NCBI RefSeq assembly: GCF_007845675.1
Contig: NZ_VOBR01000035.1
Span: forward strand, 22,385-86,384
Direction of reading: 5' to 3'
Length of the DNA: 64,000 nt
DNA from: Lentzea tibetensis
Lineage (GTDB): Bacteria; Actinomycetota; Actinomycetes; Mycobacteriales; Pseudonocardiaceae
The notes under the pieces were generated by a model, which did no database searches, was not told where the DNA came from, and was given only the letters and a program-made list of their open reading frames with translations. Numbering within the stretch: the first letter of the stretch is position 1; every line of letters starts with the position of its first letter. Position numbers and translations under genes: made by a program. This document shows positions 7,620 to 16,154 of this stretch, in pieces.

Positions 7620-7961
7620 GTGGCACAGCAGACCGTCGTCCAACTCATCGACGACCTCGACGGCGGAGAAGCCGACGAGACCGTGACCTTCGCACTGGAC
7701 GGTGTCGAGTACGCCATCGACCTGTCGAAGGGAAATGCGGAGCGGCTTCGCGAGTCGTTGGCCGACTTCGTCGGCAAGGCTCGTCGCGCTGGCGGCCGCA
7801 AGCAGCGCAAGGGCACCGGCAAGAGCACTGTGAAGGCCAGCGACAAGGCCGAAGCGCAGCGGATTCGCGACTGGGCTCGTGCTCAGGGCCACCAGATCTC
7901 GGACCGCGGTCGCATTCCGCAGACCCTGGTCGTGCAGTTCCAGGAAGCGCACGCCTCCTGA
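7620..7961 (+). CDS. lsr2: Lsr2 nucleoid-associated protein
   Basis: H-NS-like xenogeneic silencer of actinobacteria, 113 residues. The N-terminal oligomerisation domain (MAQQTVVQLIDDLDGGEADE...) is followed by a basic linker and the C-terminal DNA-binding domain IRDWARAQGHQISDRGRIP, with the AT-hook-like RGR at residues 96-98 that reads the minor groove of AT-rich DNA. GTG start preceded by GGAGGA. It lies close to the decayed integrase region, but lsr2 itself is core. Terminated by a strong hairpin shared with the convergent pabAB gene. Confidence 0.97.
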   Translation: MAQQTVVQLIDDLDGGEADETVTFALDGVEYAIDLSKGNAERLRESLADFVGKARRAGGRKQRKGTGKSTVKASDKAEAQRIRDWARAQGHQISDRGRIPQTLVVQFQEAHAS

Positions 7962-7975
7962 GCTGCGTGGTTTCA

Positions 7976-8003
7976 CACGCCGGCCGGGGTACCGGCCGGC
8001 GTG
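7976..8003. terminator. Bidirectional terminator between lsr2 and pabAB
   Basis: Perfect 12-bp arms (CACGCCGGCCGG / CCGGCCGGCGTG) with a GGTA loop. The hairpin directly abuts the pabAB stop codon at 8004-8006 and lies 15 bp after the lsr2 stop. Confidence 0.75.
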
Positions 8004-9992
8004 TTAACCGGATGAACGGCCGGGAAACTCGGTCTCGATGAGTCGTAGCACGGCTGTCGCCTTGACGGCTGTCTCCTCGAATTCCTCTGCCTGGTCCGAC
8101 AGCGCTACGACAGCTCCGCCGACACCGAAACTCACCTTGTCGCGGTCGGCTACGAGCGTCCGGATCACGATGCTGAAGTCGGCTGTTCCACTCAGCGAGA
8201 AGTATCCGAGTGCGCCGGAGTAGACGCCCCGCGGACCGGCTTCCAAGCCATCGAGAATCTGCATCGTGCGGACCTTCGGCGCGCCAGTCATCGAACCTCC
8301 GGGGAACGCGGCCCGCACACATCGGACGGCGGAACTGTCCGGTCGCAAGCGGGCGCGCACGGTGCTCACGAGCTGATGAACCGTCGCATAGGTCTCGACG
8401 TCGAAAATCCTCGGGACCTCGACCGAACCGACGACCGCGCACGTGCCGAGGTCGTTGCGGACCAGGTCCACGATCATCAGGTTCTCGGCGCGGTCCTTCA
8501 CCGACGAAGCGAGTGATTCACGCAGCCGCTCGTCCTCTGAAACAGTCGCCCCGCGCGGACGTGTGCCCTTGATCGGCGACGACTCCACGACACCGTCTCG
8601 CGAGACCCGCAAAAAGCGCTCCGGCGAGGTGCTCAGCACCGACAACGGACCGAACCTGAGCAACGCGCCGAACGGAGCCGGGTTCTCGGCGCGCAAAACG
8701 CGGTAGGTCTCCCACGGGTCGAGCCGGCCGCGCCACGACAGCATGTTCGTCAGGCAGACCTCGTAGGTCTCCCCCGCGGTGATCGCTTCCATGCACGCGT
8801 CGATCAGCTTCGTGTAGTGCGCGCGGCCGTGCCGCAGCTGCACCTCGAAAGGACCGGCCGGACGCACCGGCTCACCCAGTGGCACCGTTTCCAGTGCGGA
8901 AGAAAGCCACGGGTCGCCGTCGGTCAACGACATCAAATAGACGCACCGGTCGAGATGGTCGAACACGACCGCTCGGTCCGCGAACACCATGTGCGCGTCC
9001 GGCTGCTCGGAACGGTGCGTCAGCTCGCCGCCGCATTCGGCCTTCAACTCGTAGCCGAGGTAGCCGACCCAGCCGAGCGCGAAGTCGAACGGCACGTCCG
9101 GCTGGGCGACGCGGTGGGCGGCCACGTCGGCGTCCAGCCATTCGAAGAACGACGGACAGGACGTGGACAGACCGTCGACCGTCAGCGCGCCCTCCCACAC
9201 GTCGTATGACGCCACACGCGCCTGTGGGCCGCTGGCGTCACCCATGAAGGAGAACCGGCCGTCGCGGCCGCTGTCGAGCCAGAACGCCGTCTCAGAAGCC
9301 CCGTACAGCGCCGCGAACAAAGCCTCGGGATCCGGATGCTCGTCAATTCGCCGCACGTGCACCTGGCGGGTCGCGGGCGCTCGCGCGAAGACAGGCTCAG
9401 GCGTCACGCCGCGCGCACCGGGCGTCAGTCGCGCGAAGTTCGCCAGCAGCTCTCGCCCGTGCGACGTGCAGATCGACTCGGGGTGGAACTGGACGCCCCA
9501 CGCGGGCCGCGAACGGTGCCGCACGGCCATCAGCACGTCGTCGTCCGTGCTCCAGGCGATCGGTTCCAGCTCGTCGGGGAGATCCGTGACCGCCAGCGAG
9601 TGGTAGCGCACCACGGACAACGGCGACGGCAGGCCTTCGAAGAGGTCGACGCCGGTGTGCCGCACGGACGACACGAGCCCGTGCCGCGGCGCGGGCGCGG
9701 GACCGACGGTCGCACCGGCCAGCAGGCACAGTCCTTGATGTCCGAGGCACACCCCGAGCAGCGGGATGTCGGCGTGCTCGACGACCGCGCGGCAGATGCC
9801 GAAGTCGGCGCGGTTCTGCGGACGGCCGGGGCCCGGTGAGATCACCACGTTGTCGAACCGCCGCAACGAGGACAGCCGCCAGCGCGGGTCGTCGTTGCGG
9901 ACGACCACGGGCTCGGCGCCGTTCACCTCGGCCAGGTGCTGGAAGAGGTTGAACGTGAACGAGTCGTAGTTGTCGATCAGCAGAGTGCGCAT
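8004..9992 (-). CDS. pabAB: Fused aminodeoxychorismate synthase (PabA-PabB)
   Basis: Makes 4-amino-4-deoxychorismate from chorismate and glutamine, for folate or a p-aminobenzoate-derived metabolite. The N-terminal class I amidotransferase has the nucleophile C82 in LLGVCLGHQG and the His/Glu pair in QFHPES. The C-terminal chorismate-binding domain has SSPIKGTRPRG, in which the PIKGT lysine marks PabB rather than TrpE, and GGSMTGAPKVRTM. Length (662 residues from the ATG at 9992) fits fused enzymes. I chose MRTLLIDNYDSF as the start because this is the conserved amidotransferase N-terminus. No pabC or antibiotic genes adjoin it, so a primary folate role is most likely. Confidence 0.95.
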   Translation of the reverse strand: MRTLLIDNYDSFTFNLFQHLAEVNGAEPVVVRNDDPRWRLSSLRRFDNVVISPGPGRPQNRADFGICRAVVEHADIPLLGVCLGHQGLCLLAGATVGPAPAPRHGLVSSVRHTGVDLFEGLPSPLSVVRYHSLAVTDLPDELEPIAWSTDDDVLMAVRHRSRPAWGVQFHPESICTSHGRELLANFARLTPGARGVTPEPVFARAPATRQVHVRRIDEHPDPEALFAALYGASETAFWLDSGRDGRFSFMGDASGPQARVASYDVWEGALTVDGLSTSCPSFFEWLDADVAAHRVAQPDVPFDFALGWVGYLGYELKAECGGELTHRSEQPDAHMVFADRAVVFDHLDRCVYLMSLTDGDPWLSSALETVPLGEPVRPAGPFEVQLRHGRAHYTKLIDACMEAITAGETYEVCLTNMLSWRGRLDPWETYRVLRAENPAPFGALLRFGPLSVLSTSPERFLRVSRDGVVESSPIKGTRPRGATVSEDERLRESLASSVKDRAENLMIVDLVRNDLGTCAVVGSVEVPRIFDVETYATVHQLVSTVRARLRPDSSAVRCVRAAFPGGSMTGAPKVRTMQILDGLEAGPRGVYSGALGYFSLSGTADFSIVIRTLVADRDKVSFGVGGAVVALSDQAEEFEETAVKATAVLRLIETEFPGRSSG

Positions 9993-10017
9993 TGCGAACG
10001 GCACTTTACCTGCAGAA

Positions 10018-10049
10018 AGAGGGTGGCCGCGGCAATGCGACCACCCTCT
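10018..10049 (-). terminator. Terminator of the sigma factor operon
   Basis: Nine-bp arms (AGAGGGTGG / CCACCCTCT) followed leftward by a TTTCT run, 14 bp past the stop codon at 10063. Confidence 0.7.
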
Positions 10050-10062
10050 CACCCCGCCAGGA

Positions 10063-10920
10063 TCAGCTCACTTTGAACTTCGCGGACGTGGCCTGCTCCG
10101 CCAGTTGCTGCGGCGTGAACACGGGCTGCGCCAACGGCGCGTACCCGCCCTCGCCCACCTTCACCGACTGCGCGAGGAAGATGACGGTTCCGTCCTCGTG
10201 CCGGTAGGCGGCCCACTGGTCGAAGTCGTCGCGACCACTCGTGTTCTTGGTCACCACGCCGACCTTCTTGCCGCCGGCGTCCAGCACCGAGCACTCGCCC
10301 GGCATGCCCCAGAACGTCTGCGCCAGTTCGCACAGATCGCCCGCCGGCTTGCCGTCCGGGGTGCGCGACTGCACCAGCAGGACACCCACCCCGGCGTCCT
10401 TCTTGACGGGAATGGTCGCCATGTACTCCCAGTAGTCCTGCTCGCCCACGTTCGCGGCGTACTGCGCCTGCGGCCGCCGTATCGGGCGGCCGTCGGGGTG
10501 CTTCAGGTCCGGGGCGGTGAATCCCGGCGGCAGCGACGAACCCAGGTCGTTCATCAGCACGACGGCCTTGTCCGCATGAGGACCGCTGGTCGCCGTGCGG
10601 TCGGTCTGCCCATCGGGCCACGGGTCGCCGCTCTGCCTGGTCGTCGGCGGACCTGACGTCGGCGTCACCGAAGGCGGAGCGGAGTTGGAGTTGCCCATCT
10701 GCAGCGACGGCGACGGCGCGGACCCGTCCGGCACGATCAGTGCCGCACCGACACCGACGCCGACCACCACCACGGCGACCAGCGCGCCCGCCCACGTCGA
10801 ACGCCGTCGCGACCGCGCCTTGTGCGCCACGCCGAGCGCCTGCGACGGATCCATCGACGGCGGCGGGCTGCTCGCCACCATCACGTCCTGAAATGCCCGC
10901 TTGAGGTCCTGTTCGTTCAT
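10063..10920 (-). CDS. Membrane protein encoded with SigE-type sigma factor (possible anti-sigma)
   Basis: A 285-residue single-pass protein: cytoplasmic N-terminal part (about 40 residues), hydrophobic helix at about residues 43-66, then a Ser/Pro-rich linker and an extracytoplasmic domain with two cysteines (LCELAQTFWGMPGECSVLD). Its start overlaps the sigma factor stop by ATGA, so the two are translationally coupled. Position and topology suggest an anti-sigma or signal-sensing role. No classical zinc anti-sigma HxxxCxxC motif is present, so the function is inferred from context only. Confidence 0.7.
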   Translation of the reverse strand: MNEQDLKRAFQDVMVASSPPPSMDPSQALGVAHKARSRRRSTWAGALVAVVVVGVGVGAALIVPDGSAPSPSLQMGNSNSAPPSVTPTSGPPTTRQSGDPWPDGQTDRTATSGPHADKAVVLMNDLGSSLPPGFTAPDLKHPDGRPIRRPQAQYAANVGEQDYWEYMATIPVKKDAGVGVLLVQSRTPDGKPAGDLCELAQTFWGMPGECSVLDAGGKKVGVVTKNTSGRDDFDQWAAYRHEDGTVIFLAQSVKVGEGGYAPLAQPVFTPQQLAEQATSAKFKVS

Positions 10921-11411
10921 CGAACCCTCTCTTGGTCAAGCAGACCGCGCAGCGTCTGCAGCCCCCGCGCGGCCTGACTCTTGATCGTTCCTTCCGACAC
11001 ACCGAGGAGAGCGGCCGCCTGTTCGATCGACGCGTCCTCCCAGTACCGCAGGACCAGAACGGCCCGTTGTTTCGGAGGCACCTTCGCCAGTGCCTCCAAC
11101 AGCACGAGCCGTTCCTCGGGAAGACCGGTGGGCGGAGCGACGAGCTCGGCCGACGGCTCACCGACCGACTCGTTGCGGAACCACCCCCGGCGCCGCTCGG
11201 ATATGAACGTGCGCACGAGCGTCTGCCTCGTGTACGCGTCCATCGCCTCGTGCCGTTGTATTCGACGCCACGCCAGGTAGAGCTTCGTGAACGTCGTCTG
11301 CACCAGGTCTTCCGCGCGATGCCAGTCGCCGCACAGCAGGTATGCCGTGCCGCGCATGGCGTCGGAACGGGCCGCGAAGTAAGCCTCGAACGCGGCGTCC
11401 CGATCACTCAT
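10917..11411 (-). CDS. SigE family ECF RNA polymerase sigma factor
   Basis: A 164-residue ECF sigma factor. Region 2 spans FEAYFAARSDAMRGTAYLL and AEDLVQTTFTKLYLAW. Region 4 contains PPKQRAVLVLRYWEDASIEQ and the helix-turn-helix LLGVSEGTIKSQAARGLQTL. The length and WE-D-S spacing match the actinobacterial SigE-family group. It overlaps the downstream membrane protein gene by four bases. Probably controls an envelope stress or nutrient regulon and perhaps itself. Confidence 0.93.
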   Translation of the reverse strand: MSDRDAAFEAYFAARSDAMRGTAYLLCGDWHRAEDLVQTTFTKLYLAWRRIQRHEAMDAYTRQTLVRTFISERRRGWFRNESVGEPSAELVAPPTGLPEERLVLLEALAKVPPKQRAVLVLRYWEDASIEQAAALLGVSEGTIKSQAARGLQTLRGLLDQERVR

Positions 11412-11450
11412 GTAGTCCTCCCGTCCTGCGGTACGGGATAGTCACGCCAC

Positions 11451-13253
11451 CTACGGCCTCGCGGGTTGCACGAAGCGCACGGTGAATCCCCCGTCACGTG
11501 CCACCGGCAGCGACAGGGTCCCACCGGCGGTGACGGTGCGCGTGCTGAACGTGAGCTTCCGGTCGGCGTTGTCGTTGAAGATCTCCGCCTGCCACGTGCC
11601 CGAGCCGAGGAACGCCAGCGGCACGTCGAGCGTGCGCGCGGCGCCCGCGACGTTCGCTCCCACGTACCACTCGGCACCGCTCCTGCGGGCGAACACGGCG
11701 AGCTTGCCGGGGTCACCCTCGAGCAGCTTCGTGTCGTCCCACGCGGCGGGCACGGTCTTCAGCAGCCGTTCCGCGATCGGGTACTTCGGGTAGTTCGCGA
11801 TCTTGTCCGCGAAGTTCTGCAGTCCGGACTCGAACACGACCGACAGCGCGAGCTCGGCCGCCTCGCTGTTGTCGCGCACCGCGCTGAACGTCACCGGCGT
11901 GAAGTCCATGGAGCCTGCGAGGTTCCGGGTGAACGGCAACGTCAGGTAGTGCGACACGGGGTACGGCACCTTGCCCGGCTTGGGCTTGATGCCCTCGGCG
12001 CCGCGCACGGCCTCGAAGCTCATGACGTGCGGCCAGGTGCGCTCGGTGCCGCGCGGCACGGTCGAGCCGTGGAAGTTGACCAGCAGCTTGTTCTTCGCGG
12101 TCGCGGCGAGGATCGCGTCGTACCACTTCATCCGCGCCTGCGAGTCCGAGTTCATGAAGTCGATCTTCAGGCCGGCCGCGCCCCACGAGTGCCACAGCGG
12201 CAGCTTCGAATCCCGTTCGGACGCCGTGTCCAGGTCGCTGTAGTGCACCCACAGCTGCACGCCTACCTTGCGCGCGGTTCCGTACCTGATCAGCTCCTGC
12301 ACCTGCGACGCCGACCAGGTCTTCCAGCCGGAGTCGACGAGGATGTACTCCCAGCCCTGCTTGGCGGCGTAGTCGACGTACCGCTTCTGCAGCGCGAGGT
12401 CACCGGTGCCGTCGCCCCACCACGACCACGCCGAGGTGCCCGGCTTGACCCACGACATGTCGCCGATCTTGCTGGGGCTGGCGAGGTCCGTGCTCAGGTC
12501 GCTCTCGACGACGGTCGGCAGGTCGCCGACGATCAGCACGCGCCACGGCGTGGTGCCGTTGCTCGCGGTGTTCGCGTCCGGGAGCGTCACGCGGAACTTC
12601 CCGCCGGACAACGTGATCCGGCTGGCACCGTAGTTCCCGGTCATGTCGGACTCCGTGACGAGCAGCCACGTGCCGTCCACTTGGAACAGTGACGGGTAGC
12701 CGTACGCGACCTGCTGCGCCGCGCCGACGGTCGTGTGCACGTGGATGTTCTCGTAGTCCTGCCTGCCGTTGTCCCACGGCAGCAGCACGGCGCGCGCGGA
12801 CGGCGGCACGGCGTACTCCGACGCCTCACCGGTCACCGTCGCGGACTTGCCGAGCACGTAGCGGTAGCCGAGGCCGTCGGCCGACACGCGGAACACCACG
12901 TCCAGCTTCTCCGCGCCCTTGGTGAACCGCAGCGTGGTCTCGTTCGCGTCCACCTGGTGCTGCTTGCGGCGCCCGCTCGCGGTCGCGTACGTCTCCTGCA
13001 CGCGGCGGTCGGTCCGGCCGGCGAACGCCAGCCCGGTGCTGAGATCGGCGGCCGACGTGCGGATGCCGAGCGCCGACGGGTTCAGCACCGTCGTCGCGCC
13101 CTTGGCCACGATCAACGACAAGGTGCCGTTGTCGTGCAACGTCACGGTGGCAGCGACGTCTCCATTGGTGAGCTTCCAGCTCTGGGGTGCGGCCTCGGCC
13201 GGCGGTGCCAGGCCTAGTACGAGAAGTAGTGATACGAGCAACGCGGACCTCAT
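11451..13253 (-). CDS. Secreted glycoside hydrolase family 97 (alpha-galactosidase/glucosidase type)
   Basis: A 600-residue exoenzyme with a signal peptide (hydrophobic stretch to about residue 21, AEAAP cleavage region). It has the GH97 N-terminal beta-sandwich (WKLTNGDVAATVTLHDNG), the (beta/alpha)8 barrel with WSWWGDGTGD and EYILVDSGWKTW, and a C-terminal beta domain. D365 in GLKIDFMNSD is the position used as nucleophile by the retaining alpha-galactosidase branch of GH97, so a retaining alpha-galactosidase is favoured over a SusB-like inverting glucosidase. Monocistronic; no sugar transporter is adjacent. Confidence 0.9.
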   Translation of the reverse strand: MRSALLVSLLLVLGLAPPAEAAPQSWKLTNGDVAATVTLHDNGTLSLIVAKGATTVLNPSALGIRTSAADLSTGLAFAGRTDRRVQETYATASGRRKQHQVDANETTLRFTKGAEKLDVVFRVSADGLGYRYVLGKSATVTGEASEYAVPPSARAVLLPWDNGRQDYENIHVHTTVGAAQQVAYGYPSLFQVDGTWLLVTESDMTGNYGASRITLSGGKFRVTLPDANTASNGTTPWRVLIVGDLPTVVESDLSTDLASPSKIGDMSWVKPGTSAWSWWGDGTGDLALQKRYVDYAAKQGWEYILVDSGWKTWSASQVQELIRYGTARKVGVQLWVHYSDLDTASERDSKLPLWHSWGAAGLKIDFMNSDSQARMKWYDAILAATAKNKLLVNFHGSTVPRGTERTWPHVMSFEAVRGAEGIKPKPGKVPYPVSHYLTLPFTRNLAGSMDFTPVTFSAVRDNSEAAELALSVVFESGLQNFADKIANYPKYPIAERLLKTVPAAWDDTKLLEGDPGKLAVFARRSGAEWYVGANVAGAARTLDVPLAFLGSGTWQAEIFNDNADRKLTFSTRTVTAGGTLSLPVARDGGFTVRFVQPARP

Positions 13254-13302
13254 AGGTCCCCTCCAGGATCACGCCCGCGGCAGTCGAAAGGATACTGGTC
13301 AG

Positions 13303-14466
13303 GTGACATTTCTGTTGCTACTCGGTGTGCCACTCGGGCTCGGCCATCTGTACCTGTGGCGCAGGCTCGTGGTGAACACGACCCACCCCGGCCGGGCACG
13401 CCGCATCGGCACCGCCGCGATCGCGGTCGGCTTCCTGCTGCTGATGTCCGCGCTGGTCCTGACCAGGCGCGTGTGGCCCGAGGTCGCGTCGTTCCTCGGC
13501 TGGTCGGGCTACATCTGGCTCGCGCTGGTGTTCTACGCGGCGCTGATCCTGGGCGTGGCGGAGATCCCGCGGCGCATCATGCTCAGGCGCGTGGCGCTGG
13601 TGCCAGCCGGCGCGCCCGAAGAGGAGCCTGAGCCGGTCCCGGACGAGAGCCGCAGGCTGTTCATCGCCCGCTCGTTCGCGATCGGCACGGGCATCGCGGC
13701 TGGTGGCGTCGTCGGCTACGGCATGACGCAGGCGCTCGGCGCGCCGGTGCTGCGGCAGGTCCCGGTGACGCTGGGCAAGCTGGACGCGGCGCTCTCCGGG
13801 TTCCGGATCGCGGTCGTGAGCGACATCCACCTCGGCCCGCTGCTGGGTCGTTCGCACACCGAGCGCATCGTGCGGATGATCAACGAGCAGGAGCCGGACC
13901 TGGTCGCGATCGTCGGTGACCTGGTCGACGGCACCGTCGAGGAACTGGGCGAGGCGGCCGCGCCGCTGCGCGACCTGGTGAGCAGGCACGGCAGCTTCTT
14001 CGTGACGGGGAATCACGAGTACTTCTCGGGATACGAGCCGTGGCTGCGCGAGGTCGAGAAGCTCGGCGTCGCGCCGCTGCGCAACGAGCGCCTGACCGTA
14101 GCGGGCGGCATCGAGCTCGCGGGCGTCAACGACGTCACCGGAAAGAGTTACGGCGACGGTCCCGACTTCGACCGCGCGCTGGCGGGCAGGGACGCGGCCA
14201 AGCCGTTGGTGCTGCTCGCGCACCAGCCGGTGCAGGTGGCCGACGCGGCCTCGCGCGGTGTCGACCTGCAGCTGTCCGGGCACACGCACGGCGGCCAGAT
14301 GTTCCCGTTCAACCTGGCCGTCACGCTGCAGCAGCCCGCTGTCGCGGGACTGTCAAAAGTGGATGACACATGGCTCTACGTCAGCCGTGGCGCGGGTTTC
14401 TGGGGACCGCCGGTGCGCGTGGGAGCTCCGCCGGACATCACCCTCGTCGAGCTCCGGTCCAGCTAG
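13303..14466 (+). CDS. Membrane-anchored metallophosphoesterase
   Basis: Calcineurin-like phosphoesterase of 387 residues with three or four N-terminal hydrophobic helices (about residues 1-90) and a linker before the catalytic domain. Metal-binding motifs are present in order: VVSDIHLG (D-x-H), VAIVGDLVDG (GD-x-x-D), FVTGNHEYF (GNH), LLAHQPVQ (H) and SGHTHGGQMFP (GHTH). The architecture resembles YkuE/YaeI-type enzymes acting on lipids or nucleotides at the membrane. The GTG at 13303 with AGGA 11 bp upstream is chosen; extending further upstream would add frame antisense to the GH97 gene. Confidence 0.92.
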   Translation: MTFLLLLGVPLGLGHLYLWRRLVVNTTHPGRARRIGTAAIAVGFLLLMSALVLTRRVWPEVASFLGWSGYIWLALVFYAALILGVAEIPRRIMLRRVALVPAGAPEEEPEPVPDESRRLFIARSFAIGTGIAAGGVVGYGMTQALGAPVLRQVPVTLGKLDAALSGFRIAVVSDIHLGPLLGRSHTERIVRMINEQEPDLVAIVGDLVDGTVEELGEAAAPLRDLVSRHGSFFVTGNHEYFSGYEPWLREVEKLGVAPLRNERLTVAGGIELAGVNDVTGKSYGDGPDFDRALAGRDAAKPLVLLAHQPVQVADAASRGVDLQLSGHTHGGQMFPFNLAVTLQQPAVAGLSKVDDTWLYVSRGAGFWGPPVRVGAPPDITLVELRSS

Positions 14467-14566
14467 ATCCATCACATGTTTGAGATCCGATGGGGCGTTT
14501 TTCACCGACCTGCCCTAGAGTGGACGGCCGTGCCCGCGTCCGGGATGAAGGGGGACCCTAAGGGAA

Positions 14567-15733
14567 ATGGCCGAGAGCTTCGCCGTTGACCGGCGTGCAG
14601 AGACCGAGGCTCGTATTCGGCGTTTCCTGGATCGGGAAAAACCTCAGACCCCGTGTCTGGTCATCGATCTGCAGACCGTGCGGGAGCGTTACGAGGACAT
14701 CACCACCGCGTTGCCGCTGGTCGACGTCTTCTACGCGGTGAAGTCCAACCCCGCGCCCGAAGTCGTGGAACTGCTGGCCGCGCAGGGTTCCAGCTTCGAC
14801 GTGGCCTCGCCCGCGGAGATCGACCTGTGCCTCGCCCGCGGCGCGAAACCCGAGACCATCTCGTACAGCAACCCCATCAAGAAGGCCGCGGACGTCGCGT
14901 ACGCCTATTCGCGGGGTGTGCGGCTCTTCGTGTCCGACAGCGAACAGGACGTGCGAACGGTCGCCGCGCACGCACCCGGTTCGTCCGTGCTGCTGCGGAT
15001 TCTCGTGCACAGCAAGGGATCCACGTATCCGTTCGGCCGCAAGTTCGGTTGCGATCCCGAGATGGCGGCGGACCTCTTGCGGCTGGCGCACGAGTTGGGG
15101 CTCGATCCTTGCGGTGTCGCGTTCCACGCGGGCTCGCAACAGCTGGACGTGCACGCCTGGGACGGCGGCATCGCGGACGCAGCGGTGATCGCCGCCAAGC
15201 TGCGGGCCGACGGCATCGAGATCTCGACGGTCAACCTGGGTGGCGGGCTTCCCGCCGTGTACCAGGAGGCCACGCCGTCGTTGACCGAGTTCGCCCAGGG
15301 CATCGAGGGTTCCCTGCGGCGCCACTTCGGTGACGCACGGCCCCGCGTGATGATCGAGCCCGGCCGGGCGATCTCCGCCGAGGCGGGCATGATCCGGTCC
15401 GAGGTCGTGCTCGTGTCGCGGAAGTCCTATTCGGACGAACGCCGCTGGGTGTACATCGACATCGGCCGCTACCAGGGTCTCGCGGAGACCGAGGGCGAGG
15501 CCATCGCGTACGCGCTGCGCACCTCGCGTGACGGCGGACCGGTCGGCCCCGTCGTGCTCGCCGGCCCGACGTGCGACGCCGACGACGTGATCTACCAGCA
15601 CACCAGGTACGACCTGCCGCTGGAGCTCGAGGCGGGAGACCACGTGGACATCCTCCACGCGGGTGCTTACACCGCCTCCTACTCGTCCGTGTGCTTCAAC
15701 GGCTTCCCGCCGTTGGCCACGTACTGCATCTGA
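14567..15733 (+). CDS. PLP-dependent ornithine/lysine decarboxylase (alanine racemase fold, type III)
   Basis: First gene of a polyamine operon; decarboxylates ornithine (or lysine) to the diamine. The 388-residue protein has the ODC signature FYAVKSNP with PLP lysine K59, H187 in FHAGSQQ, the phosphate-binding GGG at 225-227, EPGRAI (264-269), and the active-site C336-D337 in GPTCDADD contributed across the dimer. A GGGA purine-rich site precedes the ATG. Followed after 28 bp by speD and then an aminopropyltransferase, so ornithine to putrescine to spermidine is the likely pathway. Ornithine versus lysine specificity cannot be fixed from sequence alone. Confidence 0.92.
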   Translation: MAESFAVDRRAETEARIRRFLDREKPQTPCLVIDLQTVRERYEDITTALPLVDVFYAVKSNPAPEVVELLAAQGSSFDVASPAEIDLCLARGAKPETISYSNPIKKAADVAYAYSRGVRLFVSDSEQDVRTVAAHAPGSSVLLRILVHSKGSTYPFGRKFGCDPEMAADLLRLAHELGLDPCGVAFHAGSQQLDVHAWDGGIADAAVIAAKLRADGIEISTVNLGGGLPAVYQEATPSLTEFAQGIEGSLRRHFGDARPRVMIEPGRAISAEAGMIRSEVVLVSRKSYSDERRWVYIDIGRYQGLAETEGEAIAYALRTSRDGGPVGPVVLAGPTCDADDVIYQHTRYDLPLELEAGDHVDILHAGAYTASYSSVCFNGFPPLATYCI

Positions 15734-15761
15734 TCGAATTTCACATAGTTTGGAGTGATTG

Positions 15762-16154
15762 ATGTCCGAAGCGCCCTGTCAGACCGAGCCTGTCGGCTTG
15801 TTCGCGGGACAGCACGTACTTGCAGAGCTCGCGGGTGTGAGCGCCGAACTCCTCGACGACGAGCAGTTCCTGCGACACGCCCTCGGTGAGGTTCTCACGC
15901 AGGCCGACGCGACCGTGCTGGAGGTGATCTCCAAGAAGTTCGATCCGCAGGGGGTCACGGTGCTGGCGTTGTTGTCGGAGTCGCACGCGTCGATACACAC
16001 CTATCCGGAAGTCGGATCGGTGTTCGTGGACGTGTTCACCTGCGGCACCCGTGCGAAACCCGAGCTGGCCGTCCAGCTGTTGTCCGACGCCTTGGGCGCT
16101 ACCTCGACGAGGACGGACGTCGTCACTCGGGGCATTAAGGAGCACGTGGCGTGA
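15762..16154 (+). CDS. speD: S-adenosylmethionine decarboxylase proenzyme, class 1
   Basis: Provides decarboxylated AdoMet as aminopropyl donor. The 130-residue proenzyme has LLSESHASIHTYPE. Self-cleavage is expected between E73 and S74 to give the pyruvoyl cofactor; H79 and C94 (VDVFTCG) match the processing and catalytic residues of small prokaryotic AdoMetDC. I chose the ATG at 15762, with GGAG 8 bases upstream, over a TTG one codon earlier. Its stop overlaps the next gene (GTGA), so SpeD and the aminopropyltransferase are coupled. Confidence 0.95.
   Translation: MSEAPCQTEPVGLFAGQHVLAELAGVSAELLDDEQFLRHALGEVLTQADATVLEVISKKFDPQGVTVLALLSESHASIHTYPEVGSVFVDVFTCGTRAKPELAVQLLSDALGATSTRTDVVTRGIKEHVA

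Noticed and set aside
8004-9992. Anthranilate synthase (fused TrpE/TrpG) for the amidotransferase-chorismate enzyme
   Set aside because: The PIKGT lysine is characteristic of PabB; TrpE has PIAGT at this site.
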